The notes under the pieces are model-generated. The model made no database searches and was not told the DNA's origin. It saw only the letters and a program-made list of their open reading frames with translations. A DNA stretch of 64,000 bases from Chalara sp. BL73 (Eukaryota > Ascomycota > Leotiomycetes > Helotiales): contig CAKJVC010000012.1 in NCBI GenBank assembly GCA_918026815.1, positions 2,790,001 to 2,854,000 on the forward strand. Direction: 5' to 3'. The first letter of the stretch is position 1. Every line of letters begins with the position of its first letter. Position numbers and translations under genes: made by a program. This document shows positions 10,858 through 21,889 of this stretch, piece after piece.

Positions 10858-13800
10858 ATGTCATTTATCGGAAGTCGAGAGAATCCTAGTCCTGGCATAT
10901 TGGTCGCTGTCGAAGGCGACTCTCAGTCCATATCCACGCAACTACAACTATTACCGCTATCACAAAACATTCTAACGCTGCCATCGTTACAGGATGAGCT
11001 ACTGCATCAAAATAATGATGGGCCATTTGACCCCCGCTCATATGTTCACGATGTACGACTGGCCCTCACAAGACGACTTGCAAAAGCCCGTGAATTTTTA
11101 CGCTTCGCAACAAGTGAACAACCCAGGTTGTGTTTTATGAATGGGGGCAGTGTTGCAGCTCGAGAAAAATGCGTGTCAACGATATGTGTGGAGCTCACTG
11201 GTGGGGTGGTAGAGGATGCTGAGGCGATCTTGAACGAAATCATAAAGGACGGAATGTCAGGGCTAAAAGCTCAAGATGAAGAACCTTCTAATGTTTGTGC
11301 ACAGCCAGATGGGTCATTCCAGGAAGGAGAGAAAGCACTTATACACCAGAAGCCAGAAGAAAACCAATTCGTTAAGGCCATGAAGGCTGCGGATTCTCTT
11401 GATCGTCAAACTGCTGGCCTTCAAGAGTTTACAGATGTCAGCGGATCGATCCCAATTCTTGCGTACCATAATGTCGTTCATGAATTTGAAAATGGGCTAC
11501 GAACGTCATCAGCGCGGCTGGAGGGGTCCAAGTGGTTGCAAGAAAATATTGCAACATATTGTGCAGACAATATCGTCACGACTACATTTACACTGCCAGT
11601 TGCAGCGAGGGGGAGACAGTCAAATCAGAGACGCTCCCATTCGTCTGAGGCCGCTTATATCAGACCATTGACCGTTCCTTTTGGTTTTCCTATGCAGCCT
11701 AAGCATAATGTGCAAGGTGGTGAAGAGGATTGCGAGGACTCAGACCAGCCGCTATCACCTTCGGGAGAACCTCCTGTATCAGGAGCTATCTCATCTCCTG
11801 GGGTATTTTACGGTGAAGCTTACAGCGTTCAATTGGGCCCAGCGGTAAGGTCGAGAATTCCAGTACAAAGAGCAAAATCACTGGATAGAGGCAATCTAGG
11901 ATCTAGGGAGCATGACTGGAATACCATTCATCGAAGATCTTCACTATCGATAATTGACACCCAAGATGCGCCTTTTGTGTCGGATCAGGGAAATGTTTCA
12001 CCAAACCATACGCAGCTGCCAAAAATGTCGTTCGTTAAAGCCGTCCAGACCACCATAAACCGATCTACGTCGCCAAAGAATCAATCTTCTCGACCAATAA
12101 TCACAAATCGATATGTCGACCGAGGTACTGATGCTAGGAATGAAGGGAAGGAGAGTGAGTTGTTGGAGCACCATTTGAATAATTCACCAACCTATGAACC
12201 AGTGTTTCCCATTGTCGAGGACCATGTAATTTATTTCGTGCCAAAAGAGCGTAATGAAGTGCTGGACTCAATTCTCAACTCCTACAAAGATGGCACTTAT
12301 ATTGCTAGCCAAGCCAACTCGAGTCCTATGACCTCAGTTAGATTGGCACATTCTACTCTAATCAGCGATAATCTTATACATCGACCAGTGTCACACCCTT
12401 CGACCAAGGCGATTCTCTCTAAAGAGAGCTCTCACGATCCAGGGAAACAGATGGCACCAACTGTGACAGAGAGTGCCACATTACTTTCAACGCCCTTAAC
12501 GACTCCATCTACTCATGAAGTAGTCATGAAGTTTCTCCACTTCATATCAACTAAAGAAAGTGCTGTGGTTGATACTCAGAATTCATTCAGAGCGCTCCTA
12601 CGACGCCTTTTCCCAGAAGAGCAAGGTTATAGCCAACACGCCTATTCCTTTTATCCTGAAGTTAACAAGCTATGGGAGCCCATGTTCAGTAACGTCGACG
12701 TGAATCCAGAACAGAAAACTAAAGCATTCGATCAGATTATTGCTCTCGGGTGCGAGGCGGGTGTTCAAGCTGATTATTTCTCCTCAATGGCGGGGCAAGT
12801 AGAGAGACTCGGCATAAAGCGAGATGGACATCATCGAAGTGGGAGAGTTAATCTAAGGTACTCGCTCTTGGAAGGTTTTCGGATATGCTTTCTAACCAAA
12901 AAACATTTAGGTACCTTCTCGCAAATGCGCTGCAAATATATTCGTCCTTGCCATTAATATCCAGAGATGATGGCCATACACTCCCCTCCGCAGGGCTTCT
13001 CTCAACTCTACTTGTACACCAACTAGACGTGTACTTTGCCTTGAACGCCAATACGCGCTTCTTGCTACTAATCTTTCCCTCTGATCACCTGCACACAGTG
13101 ACTGCTCTCCGTGATTTGGTTGGAGAAGATGTTTTCAAGATAGCCGGAATCATCGACTCTTTAGCTTCTGATCCTCCTCGATTCAGCACCACCTCACGCA
13201 TAAATAGCGGCCCTCCCATTCCCACTGCCGAGATAAGGGCTTCTTCCAATGTTCCAACTGGTCGTAGACACCGAACACGTACTAATTCCTCTTTTGCACT
13301 ATCACCAATGACAACCAAACCCGAAGCCACCGTCTCATTTTCTAAAGCCAACTTCGTTCTTCCCAGCACCGCCAACGATACCGAAGTTACAACATTCATC
13401 TCCGGGATCCAGGCCGCACTGATAAGGCAGTCCTCCTTCTATACTCCAGAACCAGAGCCACGGCCAATTGTCATCGAAAAAATAGTCGAGAAGATAGTCG
13501 AGAAGCCAGCCTTGCCACCAATTCCTCTGTCCCCATACCCGATGTCCCACCGCCCTTCGGCTACAGCGCGCAGCTCATCTACGAAAATTGCTCGCTTGAC
13601 TGGTTCCGACACACATACCTCTAAGACTTCGGGAGGGAGTGTCAAAGAAAAGTATGCGGGAAGCATCGCCTCCACGACGACTGTACGGACGATGGCAAGT
13701 GAAAAGTGGTGGTTGCAGGATGGTGAATGGGGAGATGGGTCGGATAATTTTTATATTGGGGAAGAAGATAGTGAGGATGATGATTGGGATCGAAGGGTCA

Positions 13801-13895
13801 TGGGAAGGGCAGGAGTAAAACCGATGAAGGCCATGCCTGGGAAGACTGGAGTTGGGAGTAAGAAGAAGGCCCTGAAATGGCTTGGACTGGCATGA
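10858..13895 (+). CDS. Large conserved-type fungal protein of unknown function, 994 aa
   Basis: Two exons, 10858-12857 and 12911-13895, are joined by a 53-nt intron (GTACTC...TTTAG, branch CTAAC) that restores the frame across VNLR-YLLANALQIY. I do not recognise the family. Visible features: an N-terminal folded-looking region (residues about 1-130) with LTRRLAKAREFLRFA; a long low-complexity Ser/Pro-rich middle with an SLDRG motif; and a second compact helical region around residues 550-760 spanning the intron (SFRALLRRLFPEEQ to HLHTVTALRDLVGEDVFKIA). The tail is Ser/Thr-rich, with a short VIEKIVEKIVEKP repeat, a WWLQDGEW block, a strongly acidic patch (EEDSEDDDWD) and a basic end. There is no signal peptide or transmembrane segment, so an intracellular scaffold or regulator is plausible, but this is inference. 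Confidence 0.85.
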
Positions 13896-14341
13896 CTGCA
13901 TTTGCTTCTCCTGTTTGACCGTTGGGCTTCAGTCATTCGTACACTGTGCCATGCACACAGGTTGGTTGGAGACATACCAAAATAGTGTTACTCGTCAGTA
14001 CCTGTATGAGCCTGTATGCGCGTAGAGACGATCATAAAATGGATCGCCTGTAAAATAATCAAAAACACGAAGATATATTTATTACATGGCTATCTTTAGC
14101 CCAGGGAGATAATGTCCACCTCATAGCCCAGTCCTGTGTTGGAGACCGGTTGCCTGAAGTTGAGGATTGCCCCTTCTAGATCAAAATAATCGAAGCATTG
14201 CTTTCTGGTTACTGTCACTTTTGAGTAGGGTATAATTTCGGTAATCGTACATATAAGGCAATGATGCACTCCATAACGCAACGAACCTTCGTATCTCATC
14301 TCCGCTTTCAAAAAAAAGATCAAACAGGCTACCTTACGATC
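13896..14341. other. Short convergent intergenic region, no gene seen
   Basis: This lies between the stop of the 994-aa gene and the stop of the minus-strand gene that ends at 14342. It probably holds both 3' UTRs. Confidence 0.4.
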
Positions 14342-15299
14342 CTATTGTCGTTTATCATTCCGTGTCTCTCCTGTGAAAGCTGGACAAGGGGTGCCAGTAT
14401 CCCCTCGGTTTCTCAGGCTGCCCAATAGCCAGTCGGTCAAGCCTACTACCCTCGCCCCAACCCCCTTTTCCCAGTTCCTATCCTGTTGTACATGTTCAAT
14501 GGTATGTGACACTATCCTGCCTTCCTCGTCAAATTCGAAGATGAAAAGCCCTGTAAACTCCTTACTATCATCTTCTCCTTTTCCGCCACCCAGCCATTCT
14601 GTAACCTTATCTACATTTTCACTAGCCCCGATTCCTTTGTAAAACCCGCCAATTCCTTTGTGTTTGGTTTTGCCAATGGTACACCAGCGCACAATGAGCT
14701 GTTCCGGGCGATTGCCTGTATGGGAAGACGTGTTATAGCTAGCCTGCAGCTTGACCATGCGCTCCGAAATTATCTGGAGCTTAACATTTCCTACTAGAGG
14801 GACGCGGCCCCAAGCTATGGGCGAGGTCCATAACGCAGCGGAGTATGCAACCCTCCCAGAGACTGCGGGAAGATGCGGATGTGTAGATGGGAAAAGGTGG
14901 AGAGTGATTTGGGGGGAAATGATTTCCTGGGGAAGCGGAGATTGCAGAAGGGTTGGTAAGCGTTCTTGGAGTATGCGGAGAGCTAGACCGTAGTTAGTTA
15001 GCGATCCTCACGCTTTCAATATGACTAGATAGATGCTTGCTTTTTCCTAGCTTGACCGTTCGTTCATTTGGTGGTTTCTTTCCATCGCCATTGGAATTCG
15101 GTATGGAAAGCTCTGGTGCTGAACCAGTGAACCAGACATCTGGTAAAACTTTTGGGCCTGAGTCAATTGTCGCAAAGCATCTTGATGTAGTTGCTACTGG
15201 TAATCTGAGACAGTGACTTGACTGACGGACAGGTGTAATAAAGGACAATCTCGAGACATTATGGGGAAGAGGACGTGTTAGTCTTGAGGAAGACGACAT
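14342..15299 (-). CDS. Probable mitochondrial conserved protein, 299 aa, with a GC-AG intron
   Basis: Two exons, 15299-15041 and 14982-14342. The N-terminus is rich in Ser, Arg and Thr and lacks acids (SSSSRLTRPLPHNVSRLSF... then SRCFA), as in a mitochondrial presequence. The core reads TLRILQERLPTLLQSPLPQE, then ISPQITLHLFPSTHPHLP, then YSAALWTSPIAWGRVPLVG, then LFIFEFDEEGRIVSHTIEHV, which suggests an NTF2/SnoaL-like alpha+beta fold. I believe it belongs to a fungal uncharacterised (DUF-type) family but cannot name it securely. No GT donor in exon 1 gives a good continuous protein. A GC donor (GCAAGC at 15040) with acceptor TCTAG at 14983 and branch site GCTAAC gives the uninterrupted sequence VKLGKTLRILQERLP. 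A GT donor 24 nt downstream is the in-frame alternative. Confidence 0.8.
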
Positions 15300-16045
15300 C
15301 AGCTCAAGTGAGGTGATAGTGGTGCAAGAGACATCAAGAGTGCACTAGGAAAGGCTGCAAGGTCGCACGTAAACAAAAGAACAAAAGTAATTAAGATACA
15401 TGAGGAGGCTGGACATGCATATGGAGTGGAGTGGTTGCAGGAGTATACATGGAAGCCAAAGAAGTGAAGCCTTTATCGCGGTCTTGGCATTCGATAAGAG
15501 AATCAGTTTGTTCGGCTCAGTTCCGCCCTGTTCAGTTCAGTTCAGTTGGGGGGATAAACGTCATTCTGAGTAAGGTATCATAATAATACCCCAGGGACTT
15601 AATAAGGTAAGCTATTATAGGTGCATGCTTATGCTTGTAAGGAAACCACCAAACATGTAAACGAGAAAAAACAAAGGCATGACGCTTAACTAGAGCATAA
15701 AAGAGTCAGCGATGCTGCAGCACCACTCTTTGGTAACAAGTGAAACATACATGTTCTCGTGATCTGCCAGTGAGATCTGACTTTAATATTTTAATGTCCT
15801 TGACAAAGAGCCAACTCCATCTCCGTCATTCATCCGGACAGGGACAGGAACAGGTAATCATGTTATGCCTCAGGCATGCACTAGGCCCAGTGTCACATTC
15901 ACCCCAAACGACGTGAGACGGCTCTGTACGTCTCTGCCTACTACTGCATAAAACATTTAACTTCCACCATCGCACCTATCATCTAATTTTCTCGCCATCA
16001 CCAACCAAACTTCCTACAATCTCTACGTTGATAACTGCTGCCACC
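15300..16045. other. Divergent intergenic region upstream of ypt1
   Basis: About 750 bp without a gene, holding the promoters of the minus-strand mitochondrial protein and of ypt1. Four TTCAG units occur around 15530-15548. The 100 bp before ypt1 are pyrimidine-rich, typical of a fungal core promoter. Confidence 0.45.
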
Positions 16046-17073
16046 ATGAATCCAGAGTAGTAAGTTCCTCACACAACAGCCCCCGCTTGGGAGGTATCCT
16101 TTAGCCCACCATATTTGGTTCTTCCAGGGCAATAACTAACCATATCGTCGCAGAGTTTTCCTCTCCTTCCGCCATAATAACCGTGGCCCATATCTATGGG
16201 GAGGGTCTTGCTATTGCCGCCTCCCACTGCTCTGATGCGCTTGCTTATGATCCTCGCAGATACGATTATCTTTTCAAGCTTCTGCTTATCGGAGACTCCG
16301 GTGTAGGAAAGTCCTGCTTGCTGTTGCGCTTTGCCGATGACACATACACTGAGAGCTATATCTCGACCATCGGCGTCGATTTCGTACGTTTCAGCGCCAT
16401 CTGGCTAGGGGCCGAATATTAATATAATAGCAGAAAATCCGTACGATCGAGTTGGATGGCAAGACCGTGAAGCTTCAAATTGTACGCATTCAGGAGCCGT
16501 GTACAGTGCGTAGAACACGTTTACTGATAGAGAATTTAGTGGGATACTGCTGGACAAGAGCGCTTCCGAACCATCACGTCGTCCTATTACAGAGGCGCCC
16601 ATGGCATCTGCGTCGTATACGATGTCACGGACATGGATTCATTCAACAACGTAAAGCAATGGCTGCAAGAGATCGACCGATATGCCACAGAAGGAGTAAA
16701 CAAGCTGCTCGTAGGCAACAAGAGCGATATGTCCGATAAGAAAGTTGTGGAGTACACAGTGGCTAAGGTACGTAGCCGTCACATGGCTCTCATATTCTGT
16801 CATAGAATTATTTAGGGATAAGATGAATATGTGCCTCAGCTATCTAGAGGGCCCTCACTGATACCCCGGTGCCTGCAGGAGTTTGCTGACAGCCTTGGGA
16901 TCCCCTTCCTTGAGACCTCAGCCAAGAACGCCAGCAATGTTGAGCAAGCCTTCTTAACCATGGCCAGACAAATTAAGGAACGGATGGGTACTACAACAGC
17001 CAATAACAAGCCTACAGTACAGGTCGGCCAAGGTCAAGGTGTACAGTCGGGATCGGCCGGCGGATGCTGCTAG
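16046..17073 (+). CDS. ypt1: Rab1-family GTPase Ypt1
   Basis: Rab GTPase that controls ER-to-Golgi and autophagosome membrane traffic. Five exons: 16046-16056, 16260-16383, 16434-16481, 16540-16767 and 16879-17073, giving 201 aa. The first exon is only 11 nt (M-N-P plus two bases) and splices over a 203-nt intron (donor GTAGTA) to yield [15 protein letters not shown], the diagnostic Ypt1 start. Motifs: P-loop GDSGVGKS (residues 15-22), switch I/effector TIGVDF, G3 WDTAGQE (62-68), G4 NKSD, G5 ETSAKNA, and the C-terminal GGCC for double geranylgeranylation. Introns 16384-16433, 16482-16539 and 16768-16878 all restore the Rab1 sequence exactly. An ORF starting at 16183 inside intron 1 is not coding. 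Confidence 0.97.
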
Positions 17074-20000
17074 GCGCCTTGTTATGTGATACGAACTCGG
17101 AACGGCTGTTTTTCTTTCTCTCTGCGCATTAGAACAATGGTCTTTCGGTCGGCATCCTCTGCATTCTCTTTCGCCACCGCGAGTCTGGTTTCTGAGAACA
17201 AACTTCTTTGCACGCATTGGCGGATTAGATACAGGTAATAGCTGGTGGACAGGGTATTGAATGCTTCGACCTGGCGTGTGAGGGAACCTGGGGTCCGGAT
17301 CTGATTTTCTATTTTGCCTGGTTCTGCCTGCTTTCGATGCCTGCGTTGTCATTTATATAGCTGTTTACTAGGAGAACTGGGATTGATCATACCACCACAT
17401 CAATCAAACTGGAGCTTTTGAACATAAATCGCCATCTATATTCTGTGCTGTCCATGCGTACGCCTCGTCTTACCGTAAAGTTCTACCTATCTTTGTTATA
17501 TTTCTTCTCGCAGTGATAATGTTGACATCCATCTATGAACGCTCAAGGCTAGTCCTACTCCATGCCCGGAGCATACCAAGATGTGAGGTTCTCAGCTCGG
17601 TTCTAGAGGTTATGTATCTGACTGATCGCTTAATGCCTCTTTCATCCAGTTTGTGTTCTCAGCTTCTTGACTGGTACAAGATCGATATGGAGTACATGTT
17701 TATATGTTTATATGATTGATTGCATGGACAGCTGGTCCTGCCTAGATTATTAGCTATCCTGAGCGTCATTGTTACGCCCAGGATCGTTCTAACATCAAGA
17801 GGTTACTTTAAATCAATGCTAGATAGCCCTTGATTGCTACATGTGCAAGAAATTGGATAGTATGCCCTCCCGAACATTCGGATTCTAGACATTGCGGCGG
17901 TGGAGTATGATGCCTGAAAAGAACCCTACTATTTAGTCATCCGCTTTGTGTAATTTATACAGACAATCAAAAATCCCTTGATAAAATCTCGACGTTTGTG
18001 AGCGCATAGGTTCATGATACTGATGCAATGGCAATCTTGAATACATGAGTCTCAAACAAACCAGGTACATGAAAGTATAGACTTGTAATTTACAAAGAAA
18101 GAATAGTGATTCAGCATCTGGCATTGATCATATGATTTCGACGGTAGCAATTAGTTATATTCCCAAGCCATTTGAGCAAATGAAGTTTTTCCTTACTGCT
18201 GATCCTATCAACGAAATCGTGGCCCAGCACCAAGACTGAGACCATGTGCCTTGGTTCGATGATGAAACCTACGAATTTTCAGGTTGGGCGCGCAAGGTAA
18301 ACTAGTAGCTTCTCATTTCTCTCCCCCCTCCCCCCCCCCTTTTTGGGGGGGGGGGGGGAGGGTAAAGTGACGTTGTTGACAAGAATAGGCTACACCTGAA
18401 GGAGTATCATAGGATTATTGGCAAAGAAACTAACATATATCATGAGAAATGACAACAGAGCGTCGGACGCTCTGCGGGTATTCTACTCGTGAAGGAGGGA
18501 GCTGATATTACTATTGTGTACCCCCTGAGGAGCAGGAAGGTGCTCGTGTTGCGAGTAGGGAGACTAAATAAGTCAGACTAAATGCAGACCTCGCTGTTGC
18601 TGATTTGACGAAGAAGGGAGATTGTCATGTTGGTGTTATGTGAAAGTGCTTGTCAGTAACTGTAAGCCCACCTTTATTATCACGCACCGTAGTAGGGACC
18701 AAAACGGCGAGGAAATAGTGTATGGAGCCTGAAATAAGGTTGTAAGTCAGCTGCTGTTCTGTACAGGCTCTCTGCTAGAAATCATTATATTGCAGATACA
18801 GGTTTAGATGCAGATAACGGCGCCTTTCAGCTCAATAGGATTGGTAAATCTTGACCTAACTCTAATCAGAACTTTAGAATTAGCGATATAGACATAAATA
18901 GACATGCATGTAGTTTCAAAATACGCGATGCCTTATATGTAGAGGGGGGGACTGTCATTCAAAGCTGGTCTGGGTTGGAGTAAATGGGCAGCCCTGAAAA
19001 ACTCGACTCCTGTAGCAGTAAGGGAGCAATTGCCATATTCACAAGAGCGCTTGCCGAGCAGTAGAGGCGAGAGGGTATTCTAACAGCTTCTACCATCCCA
19101 AGGATTACGTATATAATGCCGTTTTCCGAGTTAGATAGCAGGTTGCTTATGTGTCTACAGATGGACGCTGATACAGCCAACCGTTGATACACGGAGCTGA
19201 GAGAGTAGAGGATGGTCCACGTGGTCTAGGAGCAAATTCGATGCCATTAGCGCAATTTGCCATGTGGTAAAGATATTATTGTACGTGCACGCCTTGCTTC
19301 TATGCTGATTAGCTGTATGACAGGTGAGGCATTTACATTAATGGAGGGTTTGAAGGGGATCGACGAGGGCAGAATTGAGAGAGTTTGAAGTTACAGAAGT
19401 TCTAGGATAGGAAATTGGGAGCAGATATTTCGTTGCGGTATTTCTCATGATATCCCTTTGAAGAGCAGGCATAGTCAGCAATAGACAGACCCTTTTATCT
19501 ATGATTTAATAGCGGTATGCTTCGCTTCCAAATCAGGCAATGGCGAATATATGTTGGTGCCCATCGCTGAAAGTACTGGAGCAGTCCTTTCCTTCAACTT
19601 GAGTCTTCCAACTAGGCCGGAGCGGGGAAGAATCAGGAGGGGCGGTTTATGATCCAAGGGATGATAGATTGATGACTGTTGCTGAACTAGCCATAGGGAT
19701 TCACAAATCTCAGCCAAAGCAAGGGAGTCACTATTGTGGAACACCTGACCACCGAACCCAGCAAGGCTGCAAAACTGCTCCACAGAAAAATTATGGCAGA
19801 TAGCTGCAAAGACATCCTTCAAAAGTGTAAAGGAACACACTCCCCAAGAATAATTATCGAGAAAGGAAGTCAACCAGACAAATCACTTGTGGCTACTAAC
19901 GATGAATATCACATGTAACACCGTCCACACCAGAACGACAAGCTAAAAATTACGACGAGCAACAAACGTCTTTCCAACTCGCAAGTCTGGCAATAGATCA

Positions 20001-20719
20001 CCCGCTAGACCAGTAGTCCTTGAGAACCTGACTAATTCGAGGGCATCAGTGTCTGATCATGCAGTAGCAGTGGCGTGTTGCTTAGTTGGTTTGGGACTTC
20101 CCGAGCCGAGCATGTGTATTGGCTAAACCCATCATGACCAAAGGTGGCGCAAGATGAATGGCGATGTGCGACAAAGACTTGGAATTGGAAAATTTGGAAG
20201 AGACGAAGGCCTGTGCCCAAATTGAGCACTGTGTGGTTTTAAATAAGGAGGAAGGAAGGGAGAGATTGGATGATAGGGACGGAGATGAGTGAAGCATTGG
20301 CTCGCAGTGTTGGTGGGAACTCGCGGGTAGTGAAACGGCCATCGGCTGGGCTTGTTGACATTGCAGGGACAATTTGATGACGCTGGGCTAATGAATTCAT
20401 TACAGGAAATACTCAGTCCGAGCTAGGGTCTACCACAAGGATGGAAGATTTTGGTAGGAAGTGCGTTTTCAAGCTGGAATAGCTTCACACGTCACCTGTC
20501 AACACAAGATAGGAAGAGACCAGTTCAATAATCGGACCACGTATTTGGGCAAAATATGCCAAATTTATGCAGTTTTCTCTATTCCTAACCTCAAAACTCC
20601 AAGGATATCCGATCCACATACCGTCTCTCTGTTCCCCCTAGGTTAAAAAGTATATACAAAGAATGTAAAGTTTCGTGCAAGTATATGCAGGGTCATATAG
20701 TCATTTCCCACTGACACAT
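17074..20719. other. 3.6-kb gene-poor region
   Basis: Only short ORFs are present, none with recognisable domains and no obvious exon chains. I found no tRNA-like A/B boxes. The notable element is the poly-C/poly-G hairpin at 18322-18362. It may contain long UTRs or non-coding transcripts. Confidence 0.45.
18322..18362. repeat. Poly-C/poly-G hairpin
   Basis: A C-rich arm (C6-T-C10, 18323-18339) is followed by T5 and then G14-A-G3 (18345-18362). The arms are complementary, including a T/A interruption, so a C-G stem with a T5 loop is possible. The G arm could also form a G-quadruplex. Homopolymer length may be affected by sequencing error. Confidence 0.85.
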
Positions 20720-21889
20720 CTAGCTTGCGAACTTAGCTCCCACGGTCGATAGGGCTTTGTTGGTAATCAGATTGCCCTCAGAAACCATGAAGTATGAGTA
20801 TCTCTCGACATAGTCCAAACTATCAAGGAATGGGAGAGCCTTATCGAGGAAGGCAGCCTGCTCCTCTTGGCTTCCAGAAGCAGCGAACTCGGTAATCCAG
20901 AGAGGCTTTTTGGCAATGTCGTGGGCTTGCTCGATGAACAGCTTGAAGTAGGCGAAGTTAGAGGCGGAATCATACCAGTGAATTGGCACGAAGTCAATCT
21001 TGCAGCTGGTGCAAGCTGCGAGGAAAGGCTTGAGGTAGCCCTCGAGACCCATGGATTTCTCAACTGGACCGTTGGTGACAGCTGGGGCACCGATTTTGAC
21101 GTTGCCTCCGGCCAGTGGGTTCATCCATTTGATGTGGCCCGCAACAGCTTCAGGGATGGTAAGCTTGGCTTGGTCGGGGTGGTCGGGCTCGTTGAAGGAG
21201 AGCACGTGGGTAGAACCAGCAGCGATCGCCTTGGCAGATAATTCGGCCCAGTTCTTAGTGTGCTCATTCTGTGTGCCCCAGAGCATGGGAACGTACTCGA
21301 GCCCAGGTGTAGTGCCGGGCACTGAGGAACCCCAATTGTAGCACCACGAGATATCTTTTCCGGTGAAGGCCTTGAGCAGAGAGACATCGTTAAAAGCGAG
21401 GCCTCGCTTGCTTGATGAGCCTCCAGTGGATGGAGTGGAGGGAGCAATTGTGGAAGAGGACACTGGAGCGACAGCGGTTGCCAGGGTGGTGGGTTCGGGA
21501 ACAACAACAACAACTGGCTCTGGCGTCTCGATTACAACTACCGAGGAGGAGGATGGCTTTGGCTTCTGAACAAAAACAGCCGGTTGAACCTGAGGGGATG
21601 CCACGGGTGCTGGGGCAGCGGCTGCCTTGTCCTTGGGAGCAGCGGTCTCTGCTGGGGCTGGCGCGGCTGGTGGGATGGTCGAAGTTTCAGAGACGGTGCT
21701 GAGAATGGTCGTCGTTCCTCGAGCAAAGCCATCGGCGGTCTTGTAGCTTCCGTCACCGAGAGCAGTGACAGTGATGAGCTCAGTGACGATCACGTCTTCC
21801 AAGACATAATCTCTCTTTCCAAGTGGAGTAGCTTCGGTCAACAAAGCAGATGCCAGGATGGCAAGACCAGAGAAAGTAGAAGAACGCAT
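20720..21889 (-). CDS. Secreted GH128-family beta-1,3-glucanase (Asl1-like)
   Basis: Single-exon 389-aa secreted glycoside hydrolase (Glyco_hydro_cc/GH128), a family that cleaves beta-1,3-glucan in fungal walls. Residues 1-20 form a signal peptide, followed by a Lys-Arg site at 25-26 (LGKRD). A low-complexity Pro/Ala/Val/Ser linker runs from about 70 to 160 and ends in a second Lys-Arg at 161-162, directly before the catalytic domain (GLAFNDVSLLKAF). Catalytic-domain landmarks are WCYNWGSS, VPMLWG, SFNEPD (E234, expected acid/base), IHWYDSA and WITEFA (E334, expected nucleophile). Both catalytic Glu residues are present, so it should be active. No GPI signal is seen at the C-terminus. The long linker suggests a wall-attached enzyme or one released by Kex2-type processing. 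Confidence 0.92.
   Translation of the reverse strand: MRSSTFSGLAILASALLTEATPLGKRDYVLEDVIVTELITVTALGDGSYKTADGFARGTTTILSTVSETSTIPPAAPAPAETAAPKDKAAAAPAPVASPQVQPAVFVQKPKPSSSSVVVIETPEPVVVVVPEPTTLATAVAPVSSSTIAPSTPSTGGSSSKRGLAFNDVSLLKAFTGKDISWCYNWGSSVPGTTPGLEYVPMLWGTQNEHTKNWAELSAKAIAAGSTHVLSFNEPDHPDQAKLTIPEAVAGHIKWMNPLAGGNVKIGAPAVTNGPVEKSMGLEGYLKPFLAACTSCKIDFVPIHWYDSASNFAYFKLFIEQAHDIAKKPLWITEFAASGSQEEQAAFLDKALPFLDSLDYVERYSYFMVSEGNLITNKALSTVGAKFAS

Noticed and set aside
16183..16422. Open frame running into the ypt1 P-loop from a start at 16183
   Set aside because: Its first 26 codons lie in the long first intron; the 11-nt exon at 16046 gives the exact Ypt1 N-terminus instead.
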